Shown here: one piece after another, positions 1 through 8,634 of the stretch
How the letters are laid out: every line of letters starts with the position of its first letter
Numbering within the stretch: position 1 is the stretch's first letter
DNA from: Prauserella_A sp040635515
GTDB taxonomy: Bacteria; Actinomycetota; Actinomycetes; Mycobacteriales; Pseudonocardiaceae
Reading direction: 5' to 3'
Length of the DNA stretch: 64,000 nt
Assembly (NCBI GenBank): GCA_040635515.1
Contig: JBEYHY010000004.1
Coordinates: 496,001-560,000 of the forward strand
Notes under the pieces: model-generated
Database searches by the model: none
What the model was told of the DNA's origin: nothing
Seen by the model: the letters and a program-made list of their open reading frames with translations, nothing else
Program-made: the position numbers and the translations under genes

Positions 1-2
1 CG

Positions 3-71
3 CTCGATCGCGCCGTGATGGTGCGCATGGCGGAGCGACTACGGAAGGAAAGGAGCCTGCGGCGTGCGTGA
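3..71 (+). CDS. C-terminal fragment of an upstream gene (probably ABC transporter component)
   Basis: A frame open from the left edge reaches a TGA at 69-71 that overlaps the GTG start of the next permease by 8 bases, the same tight coupling used through this operon. The 22 visible residues are Arg/Lys-rich (ending RLRKERSLRRA). By position it should be the other permease or the ATPase of the same sugar transporter. The fragment is too short to identify by sequence. Confidence 0.45.
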   Translation, partial: LDRAVMVRMAERLRKERSLRRA

Positions 72-1116
72 GAAGCTGCTCCGCTGGGAAACGATCCTGC
101 TCGTGCTCTGCGTCGTGGTGTTCACGTGGGGCGCGACGACGACGGCAGGCTTCGGCGAAGCCGACAACATCAGTTTCCTTCTGCTCGACTACACCGAGGT
201 CGCGCTGCTCGCTCTCGCGCTGTTGCCGATCATCCTCACCGGGCAGATCGACCTTTCGGTCGCGTCGGTACTCGGCTTCTGTTCGGCGCTCACCGGGGTG
301 CTGTGGGACGCGGGCATGTCGTTCGAGACGATCGTCCCGATAGTACTGGTCGCCGGCGCGGTACTCGGGTCGCTCAACGCGACGCTGATCGTGCGGTTCG
401 GGCTGCCCGCGCTCGCCGTGACCATCGGGACGCTCGGGCTCTACAGAGGACTCGCCTACGTGCTGCTCGGTGATCGCGCTGTCACCGGGTTCCCCGACGC
501 CTACCGGCCGCTGGTGACCGACACCGTTCCGGGGACGTTCCTGCCGTACGCGACGGTGCTGGTGATCATCGTCGGTGTGCTGGCGGCCGTCGTCGTGCAC
601 TACACGCCGTTCGGCCGTTCCCTCTACGCGATCGGCCTTGGCGAACAGACGGCGCGGTTTTCCGGAATCAGGGTCCAGCGCGTGAGGTTCGTGCTCTACA
701 TAGTCTCCGGTGCCCTGTGCGCGATTGCCTCGCTTGTGTACACGTTGCGATACAACAGTGCCAGGGCCGACAACGCCGCCGGTCTCGAACTCGTCGCCGT
801 CGCGGCGGTGTTGCTCGGCGGGGTGTCGATCTTCGGCGGAAGGGGCGCCGTCATCGGCGTCGTCAGCGCACTGCTGTTGATGGCCGGACTGCGCAATGTC
901 TTGTTCCTCAACGACATCACCAACGAAATTCAGAACGTGATCAACGGCTTGTTGCTGATCATCTCCGTACTCGTGCCGGTGATCGCGAACCTGCTGCGAG
1001 GAAGGCGACATCCGATGCCCGTCGAGCCGCAGGGACAGCCACCACCCCAGGAAACCCCGCAAGACCCCGTGGCGGCCGCTGCCGTCCACGGCAGCCCCGA
1101 GGAGGACCAACGATGA
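64..1116 (+). CDS. Sugar ABC transporter permease, probably for L-rhamnose (RhaP/RhaQ type)
   Basis: This 350-residue membrane protein belongs to the ribose/rhamnose-type ABC permease family (BPD_transp_2). It has about nine to ten hydrophobic segments and the family signature region near residues 230-260 (a VAVAAVLLGG run followed by FGGRG). A Pro/Gln-rich cytoplasmic tail of about 35 residues follows the last helix. The GTG start has AAAGGAG at 49-55. Its stop overlaps the ATG of the binding-protein gene (ATGA at 1113-1116), so the two are translationally coupled. Rhamnose as substrate is inferred from the downstream enzymes. The ATPase gene must lie left of the window. Confidence 0.88.
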   Translation: MREKLLRWETILLVLCVVVFTWGATTTAGFGEADNISFLLLDYTEVALLALALLPIILTGQIDLSVASVLGFCSALTGVLWDAGMSFETIVPIVLVAGAVLGSLNATLIVRFGLPALAVTIGTLGLYRGLAYVLLGDRAVTGFPDAYRPLVTDTVPGTFLPYATVLVIIVGVLAAVVVHYTPFGRSLYAIGLGEQTARFSGIRVQRVRFVLYIVSGALCAIASLVYTLRYNSARADNAAGLELVAVAAVLLGGVSIFGGRGAVIGVVSALLLMAGLRNVLFLNDITNEIQNVINGLLLIISVLVPVIANLLRGRRHPMPVEPQGQPPPQETPQDPVAAAAVHGSPEEDQR

Positions 1117-2198
1117 TCCACTCCCGTTCGCGCAGGAAGCGCGCCGCGGTGGCGGTGACCAGTGCGGGCCTGGTGGCCGTGCTGGTCGCAGGCTGCGGCG
1201 GTACCACAAAGGACTCGGCTCAGCAGCCGGGAGGTGGGACGGACACGGGCAAGACAGCAGACCCGAACGCGCCCATCAAGGAAGGATTGAAGATCGCCTT
1301 CCTGCCGAAGGAAATCGACAATCCCTACGAGAACCTCGTCGACAAGGGCGGGATCGCCGCCGTCGGCGAGCTGAAGGGGACGGGCAAGGAGGTCGGCCCT
1401 TCCGATGCTTCCGCCTCCTCCCAGGTTTCCTACATCAACACGCTCATCCAGCAGAACCAGGACGCGATCGTCATCGCGGCCAATGATCCGAACGCCGTCG
1501 CTCCAGCGCTGAAGGACGCCATGGCGAAGGGGATCGCGGTGGTGAGCTACGACTCCGACGCCGCGGTCGACGCACGACAGGTCTTCGTCAACCAGGCCGA
1601 CTCCGAGGAGATCGGCAGGTCGCAGATCAAGATGGTTTCCGAGCAGATCGGCGGGAAGGGCAAGATCGCGATCCTTTCGGCGACGCCGAACGCGACGAAC
1701 CAGAACACCTGGATCGAGTTCATGAAGGACGAGCTGTCGAAGCCGGAGTACGCCGGCATCGAGCTGGTGAAGACCGCCTACGGCGATGACGACGACCAGA
1801 AGTCGTTCCAGGAGACGCAGGCCCTGCTCCAGTCCACTCCGGACTTGAAGGCCATCGTCTCGCCGACGACGGTCGGGATCTCCGCCGCGGCCCGCTACAT
1901 TTCCTCCTCGCCTTACAAGGGGAAGGTCGTGCTCACCGGGCTGGGAACTCCGAACCAGATGCGCGAGTTCGTCAAGGACGGAACGGTGAAGGAGTTCGCG
2001 CTGTGGGATCCGGAGCAGCTGGGCTACCTCGCAGGCTACGCGGCGGCGGCCATCGCTTCCGGGCAGATCGTCGGTAAGGAAGGCGAGGTACTCAAGGCGG
2101 GGAACCTGGGCGAGCGCACCATCGGCAAGAACGGTGAGATCATCCTCGGTCCGCCGACGGTGTTCAACGCGGACAACATCGACGACTACAACTTCTGA
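1113..2198 (+). CDS. rhaS: Rhamnose ABC transporter substrate-binding lipoprotein
   Basis: A 361-residue periplasmic-binding-protein-like lipoprotein. Residues 1-28 form a basic n-region, a hydrophobic core and a lipobox ending VAGC. A Gly/Thr-rich linker follows, then a type I sugar-binding fold (FLPKEIDNPYE near residue 67, then the typical N-x-x-D-A-I-V-I-A-A-N-D-P segment). The sequence resembles RhaS of actinobacterial and rhizobial rhamnose importers. It should capture rhamnose outside the membrane and pass it to the adjacent permease. The frame is open far upstream, but the ATG at 1113 overlapping the permease stop and the signal peptide decide the start. A strong hairpin follows the gene. 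Confidence 0.88.
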   Translation: MIHSRSRRKRAAVAVTSAGLVAVLVAGCGGTTKDSAQQPGGGTDTGKTADPNAPIKEGLKIAFLPKEIDNPYENLVDKGGIAAVGELKGTGKEVGPSDASASSQVSYINTLIQQNQDAIVIAANDPNAVAPALKDAMAKGIAVVSYDSDAAVDARQVFVNQADSEEIGRSQIKMVSEQIGGKGKIAILSATPNATNQNTWIEFMKDELSKPEYAGIELVKTAYGDDDDQKSFQETQALLQSTPDLKAIVSPTTVGISAAARYISSSPYKGKVVLTGLGTPNQMREFVKDGTVKEFALWDPEQLGYLAGYAAAAIASGQIVGKEGEVLKAGNLGERTIGKNGEIILGPPTVFNADNIDDYNF

Positions 2199-2203
2199 CG
2201 AAA

Positions 2204-2232
2204 GCCGGGGCAGGGAAGCTCCCTGCCCCGGC
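2204..2232 (+). terminator. Intra-operon hairpin after the binding-protein gene
   Basis: A perfect 13-bp stem (GCCGGGGCAGGGA and its complement) with a 3-base AGC loop starts 6 bases after the rhaS stop. There is no T-tract. Because the same operon continues 23 bases later, it probably acts as partial terminator or 3' mRNA stabiliser, giving more binding protein than enzymes, as is known for many binding-protein operons. Confidence 0.75.
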
Positions 2233-2254
2233 ACGAACAGTACAGGGGTCCACA

Positions 2255-2581
2255 ATGGAGCGCACGCGGCGCGTCTGTTTTCTGCTCAGGGTGAAGGCGG
2301 ACAAGATGGACGAGTACCGAAGCAGGCACGCCGAGGTGTGGCCGGACATGCTCGCGGCACTGCGCGAAACGGGCTGGCGCAACTACTCGCTTTTCCTTGC
2401 TACCGACGGTTTGCTCGTCGGGTACTTCGAGACCGACGACCTCGAAGGGGCACTGGAAGGTATGGCGGCAACCGAGGTCAACGCCAGGTGGCAAGCCGAG
2501 ATGGCTCCGTTCTTCGAAGACCTCGAAGGCAAACCCGACGAGGGAATCATGCCGTTGAGCGAGGTTTTCCACCTCGCGTGA
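2255..2581 (+). CDS. rhaM: L-rhamnose mutarotase
   Basis: A 108-residue ferredoxin-fold protein of the RhaM (DUF718) family, which interconverts the anomers of L-rhamnose so that the isomerase receives its preferred form. Family hallmarks are the N-terminal VCFLLRVKADKMDEYRSRH segment (metal/sugar-site His), the WPDML turn, NYSLF, and the C-terminal half with RWQAEMAPFF and a final PLSEVFHLA. The length equals that of other RhaM proteins. It is the first enzyme gene after the transporter and is followed closely by the isomerase. Confidence 0.93.
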   Translation: MERTRRVCFLLRVKADKMDEYRSRHAEVWPDMLAALRETGWRNYSLFLATDGLLVGYFETDDLEGALEGMAATEVNARWQAEMAPFFEDLEGKPDEGIMPLSEVFHLA

Positions 2582-2606
2582 CCATCCATCAAGTTGGGAG
2601 GACCTC

Positions 2607-3773
2607 GTGTCTGACTACACCGCTGTCAAGGCGGCGCTGCGCGCACAGCACATCGAAACTCCTTCGTGGGCTTTCGGGAACTCGGGAACCCGGTTCAAGG
2701 TCTTCCAGCAGGAAGGCATTCCGAGGGATGCCTACGAGAAGATCGCCGACGCGGCGAAGGTGCACGAGTTCACCGGTGTCGCGCCGAGTGTCGCGGTGCA
2801 CATCCCGTGGGACACGGTGGACGACTATGCCGAGCTGGCGAGTTTCGCGAAAGCGCGGGGCGTGGCGATCGGCGCGGTCAATCCCAACGTATTCCAGGAT
2901 GACGACTACCGCCTCGGCAGTGTGTGCAATCCGGATCCGGTCGTGAGGAAGAAGGCGCTGAACCATCTGCTCGAATGCGTTGACATCATGGATGCCACCG
3001 GTTCGCGCGATCTGTCGATCTGGCTCGCCGACGGGCTCAACTACCCCGGGCAGGATTCGATCGCCGACCGGCAGGGGCGGCTCGAAGAGGCGCTGGCCGC
3101 CGTGCACGACCGGCTTGGCGAGCATCAGCGCATGTTGCTGGAGTACAAGTTCTTCGAGCCAGCCTTCTACGCGACCGATGTCCCCGACTGGGGAACCAGC
3201 TACGCGCACTGCGTAGAACTCGGTGACAGGGCCAGGGTGCTTGTGGACACCGGGCACCACGCGCCGGGTACGAACATCGAGTTCATCGTCGCGTTCCTGT
3301 TGCGAAAGCGCAGACTCGGCGGGTTCCACTTCAATTCCCGGTTCTACGCCGACGACGACCTGATGGTGGGCGCGGCCGATCCCTATCAGCTGTTCCGGAT
3401 CATGGTCGAGATCGTGCTCGGCGGAGGGCTCGACCCGGTTTCCGGTGTCGCGTTCATGCTCGACCAGTGCCACAACATCGAACCGAAGATCCCCGCGCTC
3501 ATCCGGTCGGTGATGAACGTGCAGGAAGCGACGGCGAAAGCGCTGCTTGTCGACGCGGCGGCGCTCGCGAAGGCGCAGCGCGAAGGTGACGTGCTCGGCG
3601 CCAACGGGGTGCTGGTCGACGCGTTCTCGACGGATGTGCGGCCGTTGCTCGCCGAGTTGCGGGAAGAGCAAGGAATCGACCCTGACCCCATCGCTGCGTA
3701 TCGGCGCAGCGGTTACGCGGAACGGATCAAGAACGAACGCGTCGGCGGAGCCGCCGCGGGGTGGGGAGCCTGA
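2607..3773 (+). CDS. rhaI: L-rhamnose isomerase (xylose-isomerase-like TIM barrel)
   Basis: This 388-residue protein converts L-rhamnose to L-rhamnulose. It belongs to the RhaI branch of TIM-barrel sugar isomerases found in actinobacteria and rhizobia, not to the E. coli RhaA type. Visible family features are the metal-site stretches LLEYKFFEPAFYATD, VLVDTGHHAPGTNIE and GGFHFNSRFYADDDL. The GTG start at 2607 has GGGAGG just upstream. Only one base separates its stop from the GTG of the aldolase fusion, so it is clearly an internal operon gene. Confidence 0.9.
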   Translation: MSDYTAVKAALRAQHIETPSWAFGNSGTRFKVFQQEGIPRDAYEKIADAAKVHEFTGVAPSVAVHIPWDTVDDYAELASFAKARGVAIGAVNPNVFQDDDYRLGSVCNPDPVVRKKALNHLLECVDIMDATGSRDLSIWLADGLNYPGQDSIADRQGRLEEALAAVHDRLGEHQRMLLEYKFFEPAFYATDVPDWGTSYAHCVELGDRARVLVDTGHHAPGTNIEFIVAFLLRKRRLGGFHFNSRFYADDDLMVGAADPYQLFRIMVEIVLGGGLDPVSGVAFMLDQCHNIEPKIPALIRSVMNVQEATAKALLVDAAALAKAQREGDVLGANGVLVDAFSTDVRPLLAELREEQGIDPDPIAAYRRSGYAERIKNERVGGAAAGWGA

Positions 3774-3774
3774 C

Positions 3775-5820
3775 GTGGCGGACGAGACGCACCCCGTCGT
3801 CGGCGAGTTGCTGGCGCGCTCGCACGAACTCGGGGCCGACAGAAGGAACACCAACTACGCGGGTGGCAACACGTCGGCGAAAGGCGCCGCGACGGACCCG
3901 GCCACCGGCGGCGACGTCGAGTTGATGTGGGTCAAGGGCTCGGGCGGCGACCTCGGGACGTTGCGAGAAGAAGGATTGGCGGTGCTGCGGCTGGACAGGA
4001 TGCGTGCGCTCGCCAATGTCTATCCCGGCGAGGATCGGGAAGACGAGATGGTCGCGGCATTCGACTATTGCCTTCACGGCAAAGGCGGAGCCGCGCCGAG
4101 TATCGACACCGCGATGCATGGCCTCGTCGAAGCTGCACACGTCGATCACCTTCACCCCGACGCGGGGATCGCGATTGCCACGGCGGCTGATGGCGAGCGG
4201 CTCACGGCAACGGTTTTCGGAGAACGAGTCGTCTGGGTTCCGTGGCGCAGGCCCGGTTTTCAGCTCGGGCTCGACATCGCCGAGATCGAACGCGGGAATC
4301 CACAGGCCATCGGCTGCGTGCTCGGCGGTCACGGCATCACGGCCTGGGGCGAGACGAGCGAGGAGTGTCAGCGGAACTCGCTTGAGATCATCCGTACCGC
4401 ACGGGACTATCTTGTCGAGAACGGGAAGCCGGAGCCGTTCGGTGCGGAGATTCCCGGCTATCAGGCGATTCCCGAGCGGCAACGCCGCGAGCGGGCCGCC
4501 GTGTTGTTTCCCGTCCTCAGAGGACTCGCCTCGACCGATGCCCCTCAGCTCGGCCACTTCACCGACGACGAGACCGTTCTCGATTTTCTCGCGAGGGAAA
4601 AGCATCCCGCACTCGCGGCCCTCGGTACCTCCTGTCCCGACCATTTTCTGCGGACGAAGGTCGCGCCGATGGTCGTCGATCTGCCCCCGGACGCCCCGCT
4701 CGATGACGTCATCGAGCGGGCGAAGGAGCTACACCTGCGCTACCGCGAGGAATACGCGGCTTACTACCGGCGGCACGCGCGGGAGGACTCGCCGCCGATG
4801 AGGGGCGCGGACCCGGCGATCGTGCTCGTACCTGGTGTCGGCATGTTCAGCTTCGGCAAGGACAAGCAGACCGCTCGGGTCGCGGGCGAGTTCTATGTGA
4901 ACGCCATCAACGTGATGCGCGGAGCCGAATCGGTGTCGAGTTATGCCCCGATTCCGGAGTCCGAGAAGTTCCGCATCGAATACTGGAAGCTGGAAGAGGC
5001 GAAGCTGCGGCGGATGCCCGCACCGAAACCACTCGCGACTCGCGTCGCGCTCGTCACCGGCGGTGGTTCCGGAATCGGCAAGGCGATCGCGCGGCGCCTC
5101 GCCGCCGAAGGAGCGTGTGTCGCCGTCGCCGACCGTGACCTTGAGGCGGCGACCGGCGTCGCCGAGGAGATCGGCGACGCGGACAAGGCGGTCGCCGTCG
5201 CGGTCGACGTGCGCGACGAGAACGCCATCGCGGACGCCGTCGCCGCGACCACCCTTGCCTTCGGCGGGGTCGATCTCGTCGTCAACAACGCGGGCCTTTC
5301 GGTGTCGAAGCCGCTGCTCGACACAAGCACCTCGGACTGGGACCTCCAGCACGACGTGATGGCCCGCGGCTCCTTCCTTGTCTCTCGGGAAGCAGCCCGG
5401 ACGATGATCGCCCAGGGAATGGGAGGTGACATCGTCTACATCGTCAGCAAGAACGGGGTTTTCGCGGGCCCGAACAACGTCGCCTACGGGGCTACGAAGG
5501 CCGACCAGGCACACCAGGTGAGGCTGCTGGCCGCCGAGCTCGGCGAGCACGGAATCAGGGTCAACGGTGTCAACCCGGACGGCGTTGTCCGCGGTTCCGG
5601 CATCTTCGCGTCGGGCTGGGGCGCCCAGCGGGCCGCGGTGTACGGCGTTGCCGAGGAGGACCTCGGTGCCTTCTACGCCAAGCGGACCCTGCTCGGGCGC
5701 GAGGTGCTGCCCGAGCACGTCGCGAACGCGGTGTTCGTGCTGACCGCGGGCGAGTTGTCACACACGACGGGGCTGCACATTCCGGTGGACGCCGGGGTAG
5801 CCGCCGCGTTTCTCAGGTGA
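3775..5820 (+). CDS. Bifunctional rhamnulose-1-phosphate aldolase / short-chain alcohol dehydrogenase
   Basis: A 681-residue fusion (RhaEW-like; called rhaD in many genomes). Residues 1-415 are a class II aldolase/adducin-type domain with zinc-ligand histidines in HVDHLHPD (from about 122) and GGHG (from about 185). It cleaves L-rhamnulose 1-phosphate to dihydroxyacetone phosphate and L-lactaldehyde. Residues 420-681 are a Rossmann SDR with TGGGSGIG, NNAG and the catalytic YGATK (about 571). In characterised fusions this half oxidises lactaldehyde to lactate, which fits the lutABC genes downstream. The frame is open further left, but the GTG at 3775, one base after the rhaI stop, gives the normal N-terminus. 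Confidence 0.92.
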   Translation: MADETHPVVGELLARSHELGADRRNTNYAGGNTSAKGAATDPATGGDVELMWVKGSGGDLGTLREEGLAVLRLDRMRALANVYPGEDREDEMVAAFDYCLHGKGGAAPSIDTAMHGLVEAAHVDHLHPDAGIAIATAADGERLTATVFGERVVWVPWRRPGFQLGLDIAEIERGNPQAIGCVLGGHGITAWGETSEECQRNSLEIIRTARDYLVENGKPEPFGAEIPGYQAIPERQRRERAAVLFPVLRGLASTDAPQLGHFTDDETVLDFLAREKHPALAALGTSCPDHFLRTKVAPMVVDLPPDAPLDDVIERAKELHLRYREEYAAYYRRHAREDSPPMRGADPAIVLVPGVGMFSFGKDKQTARVAGEFYVNAINVMRGAESVSSYAPIPESEKFRIEYWKLEEAKLRRMPAPKPLATRVALVTGGGSGIGKAIARRLAAEGACVAVADRDLEAATGVAEEIGDADKAVAVAVDVRDENAIADAVAATTLAFGGVDLVVNNAGLSVSKPLLDTSTSDWDLQHDVMARGSFLVSREAARTMIAQGMGGDIVYIVSKNGVFAGPNNVAYGATKADQAHQVRLLAAELGEHGIRVNGVNPDGVVRGSGIFASGWGAQRAAVYGVAEEDLGAFYAKRTLLGREVLPEHVANAVFVLTAGELSHTTGLHIPVDAGVAAAFLR

Positions 5821-5828
5821 GGAGGGAC

Positions 5829-7235
5829 ATGACGGAGCGGAAAAGAAGGCCGAAGATCGGTCTCGTCGCCGGTGGTCTCGGTGCGTACTGGCCGCAGTTT
5901 CCCGAGCTGCTGCCCGCGTTGCGCAGGTCGGCCGCGTATGTCAGCGAGCGGATCGCGGGGTTCGACGCCGACATCGTCGACGCGGGGTTCATCTCGGACG
6001 CCAAGGAGGGAGCCGTCGCGGCAGGCAAACTGAGGGAGGCCGACTGCGATCTCATCGTCGGCTATCTGACCACCTACCTGACGGCTTCCATGTTGCTGCC
6101 GATCGCCCAGCGCGGTGGCGCTCCGGTTCTGCTGATCAATCTGCAACCGACGAAGTCGATGGACCACGCCACCGTCGACACGGGACAGTGGCTCGCCTAC
6201 TGCGGTGCCTGCCCGCTTCCCGAGATGGCCAACACCTTCACCAGGGCGGGCATCGAGTTCCGCAGTGTGTCCGGCTATCTCACCGACGAGCGGGCCTGGA
6301 CCCGGATCGGCGGCTGGATCTCGGCCGCCGCGGTACGGCGGGTGCTGCGCGGAGGCAGGCACGGGCTCATGGGTCATCTCTACCCCGGGATGTACGACGT
6401 GTCGACGGACCCGACGATGGTCAGCTCCCAGTTCGGCGGGCACGTCGAGGTGCTGGAGTTCGACGACCTGAGGGTGCGGGTCGACGAGGTCACCGGCGAG
6501 CAGGTCGAGGGCAAGGTCGCGGAAGCGGAGTCGGTGTTCGACATCGAACCGTCGGTGAATCGCCAGGACCTGGAGTGGGGAGCCAAGGTCTCGGTCGGCC
6601 TCGATCGCCTTGTCGCCGACTTCGACCTCGACAGCCTCGCCTACTACCACCGGGGACTTGCCGGGGAGCAGCACGAACGGCTCGGCGCGGGGATGATCCT
6701 CGGGGCGAGCCTGCTCACCGCGCGCGGGATTCCGGCCGCTGGTGAGTACGAGCTGCGGACGAGTCTCGCGATGCTGATCATGGATGTTCTCGGCGGCGGT
6801 GGTTCGTTCACCGAGTTGCAGGCGCTGGACTTCGAGCGAGGCCACGTCGAGATGGGGCACGACGGCCCCGCGCACCTCGCGATCAGCGCGAAACGACCGT
6901 TGCTGCGGGGGCTTGGCGTGTATCACGGCAAGCGCGGCTGGGGTGTGTCGGTGGAGTTCGATGTCGCGCACGGTCCCGTGACGCTGCTGGGTATCGGGCA
7001 GGACCGCGAAGGCACCTATTCGATGATCGTGTCGGAGGGCGCCGTCGTCGACGGGCCGCTCATGCGCATCGGGAACACCACGAGCAGGGTGGATTTCGGC
7101 CGCGATCCCGGTGAGTGGACCGACGAGTGGTCGGCGAGCGGGGTCGCCCATCACTGGGCGCTCGGAGTCGGGCACAGGGCGGCTGAGCTGCGCGCGGTGG
7201 CGGACCTGCTCGGCATCCCGTTCACCGAGGTGTGA
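5829..7235 (+). CDS. L-fucose/L-arabinose isomerase family protein
   Basis: A 468-residue protein of the fucose/arabinose isomerase fold. An N-terminal Rossmann-like substrate domain (KIGLVAGGLGAYWPQF) is followed by a catalytic region with candidate metal ligands: Glu in AGEYELRTSLAM, Glu in FTELQALDF, and His in VEMGHDGP. The ATG at 5829 is chosen because GAGGAGGG lies just upstream; an in-frame GTG at 5817 has no such site. Its role beside a complete rhamnose isomerase is unclear: it may handle a second 6-deoxyhexose feeding the same kinase and aldolase, or be an auxiliary isomerase. It ends one base before the rhaB start. Confidence 0.85.
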   Translation: MTERKRRPKIGLVAGGLGAYWPQFPELLPALRRSAAYVSERIAGFDADIVDAGFISDAKEGAVAAGKLREADCDLIVGYLTTYLTASMLLPIAQRGGAPVLLINLQPTKSMDHATVDTGQWLAYCGACPLPEMANTFTRAGIEFRSVSGYLTDERAWTRIGGWISAAAVRRVLRGGRHGLMGHLYPGMYDVSTDPTMVSSQFGGHVEVLEFDDLRVRVDEVTGEQVEGKVAEAESVFDIEPSVNRQDLEWGAKVSVGLDRLVADFDLDSLAYYHRGLAGEQHERLGAGMILGASLLTARGIPAAGEYELRTSLAMLIMDVLGGGGSFTELQALDFERGHVEMGHDGPAHLAISAKRPLLRGLGVYHGKRGWGVSVEFDVAHGPVTLLGIGQDREGTYSMIVSEGAVVDGPLMRIGNTTSRVDFGRDPGEWTDEWSASGVAHHWALGVGHRAAELRAVADLLGIPFTEV

Positions 7236-7236
7236 G

Positions 7237-8634
7237 GTGGCCCGTTTCGTTGCCGTCGATCTCGGCGCCACGAGCGGTAGGGTCATGCTCGGCGAGGTCG
7301 TCTCGGGCGAGATCGAGCTCACCGAGATCCGCAGGTTCGCGACCGGGCCGAGGCCGCGTGGCGAAGGCGGTCTCCGCTGGGACGTCGCGGGGATGCTCGC
7401 CGAGATCAAGGCCGGTCTCGCGGATGCCGCCGACGCGAAGCCGGTGTCGATCGGCATCGATTCGTGGGCCGTCGACTACGGGCTCGTCGGTGCGGACGGC
7501 AGGCTCGACGGCGACGTGCGGTGCTACCGCGATCCTCGAACGGAGGGAATGGCGTCGCGGTTGCGCGAGCGGGTGCCCGACGATGTGCTCTACCGGATCA
7601 CGGGCCTGCAGTACCTGCCTTTCAACACCGTCTACCAGTTGCTGTCCGAACCCGAAGGGCGACTTGTCGACAAAACCATGTTGCTGTTGCCCGACCTGAT
7701 CGGATACCAGCTCACCGGGGAGATCGGCGCCGAGGTGACCAACGCGTCGACGACCGCCCTGCTCGACGCGACGACAAGGCAGTGGTCGGCGCAACTCGTC
7801 GGGAGGGCGGGACTTCCGGAGGGCCTGCTGCCCCCGTTGCGGCAGCCCGGCGAGCCGATCGGTACCACCGAGGACGGAACCCCCGTGGTCGCCGTCGCCT
7901 CACACGACACCGCCTCCGCCTTCGCCGCGATCCCCGCCGACGCGGGCAGTGTCCGCATTTCGTGCGGAACCTGGTCGCTCGTCGGCCTCGAACTGCGGGC
8001 ACCCGTACTCACCGAAGCCGCTCGCGAGGCCAACTTCACCAACGAGGCCGGCATCGACGGCACGGTGCGGTTTCTTCGCAACACGATGGGCTTGTGGCTG
8101 CTGAGCGAGTCGTTGCGTGTGTGGCGTGAGCAAGGGCTCGACATTAGGCTCGACGACGTGCTGGCAGCGGCGATGAGAGAACCCGCGTTCAAGTCCATTG
8201 TGGACCCCGACGCCGCCGTTCTGCTGCCACCCGGCGACATGCCCTCGCGGATCGCAGCGTTGTGCGCCGAATCCGGCCAGCCGAAGCCGGAGAGCCCGCC
8301 CGCCGTGGTGAGGACGATCCTGGAATCTCTTGCGATCGCGCACGCCGCTTCCGTGCGCACGGCGGCGAGGCTCGCGGGCCGCTCGCTCTCCGTCGTGCAC
8401 CTTGTCGGCGGAGGTGCCCGCAACGCCGCGCTGTGCAGGCTCACGGCGGACGCCTGCGGGTTGCCGGTGCTGGCTGGGCCATCGGAGGCCAGCGCGCTCG
8501 GCAACGTGTTCGTACAGGCACGTGCGGCAGGCGTGCTCGACGAGAAACCGAGGGGAAGGCGGTTCGGCAGGTACGAGCCACGCGGCGACCCCGAGGCGTG
8601 GCGTTCCGCCGCCGAACGCGTGGGGCTGGCATGA
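7237..8634 (+). CDS. rhaB: Rhamnulokinase
   Basis: A 465-residue FGGY-family kinase that phosphorylates L-rhamnulose at O1. The N-terminal half starts with the ATPase-fold motif VDLGATSGRVMLG, then SIGIDSWAVDYGL with the probable catalytic Asp. The C-terminal half has SCGTWSLVGLEL and the nucleotide-site HLVGGGARNAALCRLTAD. The start is GTG at 7237, one base after the preceding stop. Its TGA overlaps the lutA ATG (ATGA). Confidence 0.93.
   Translation: MARFVAVDLGATSGRVMLGEVVSGEIELTEIRRFATGPRPRGEGGLRWDVAGMLAEIKAGLADAADAKPVSIGIDSWAVDYGLVGADGRLDGDVRCYRDPRTEGMASRLRERVPDDVLYRITGLQYLPFNTVYQLLSEPEGRLVDKTMLLLPDLIGYQLTGEIGAEVTNASTTALLDATTRQWSAQLVGRAGLPEGLLPPLRQPGEPIGTTEDGTPVVAVASHDTASAFAAIPADAGSVRISCGTWSLVGLELRAPVLTEAAREANFTNEAGIDGTVRFLRNTMGLWLLSESLRVWREQGLDIRLDDVLAAAMREPAFKSIVDPDAAVLLPPGDMPSRIAALCAESGQPKPESPPAVVRTILESLAIAHAASVRTAARLAGRSLSVVHLVGGGARNAALCRLTADACGLPVLAGPSEASALGNVFVQARAAGVLDEKPRGRRFGRYEPRGDPEAWRSAAERVGLA

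Noticed and set aside
717..2198. Longer 493-residue version of the binding protein
   Set aside because: The added N-terminus overlaps the permease in another frame and destroys the lipoprotein signal; the ATG at 1113 fits the operon.
930..2255. Large minus-strand frame opposite the binding-protein gene
   Set aside because: It is antisense to a clear rhaS gene, shows no family motifs, and reflects GC-rich codon bias.
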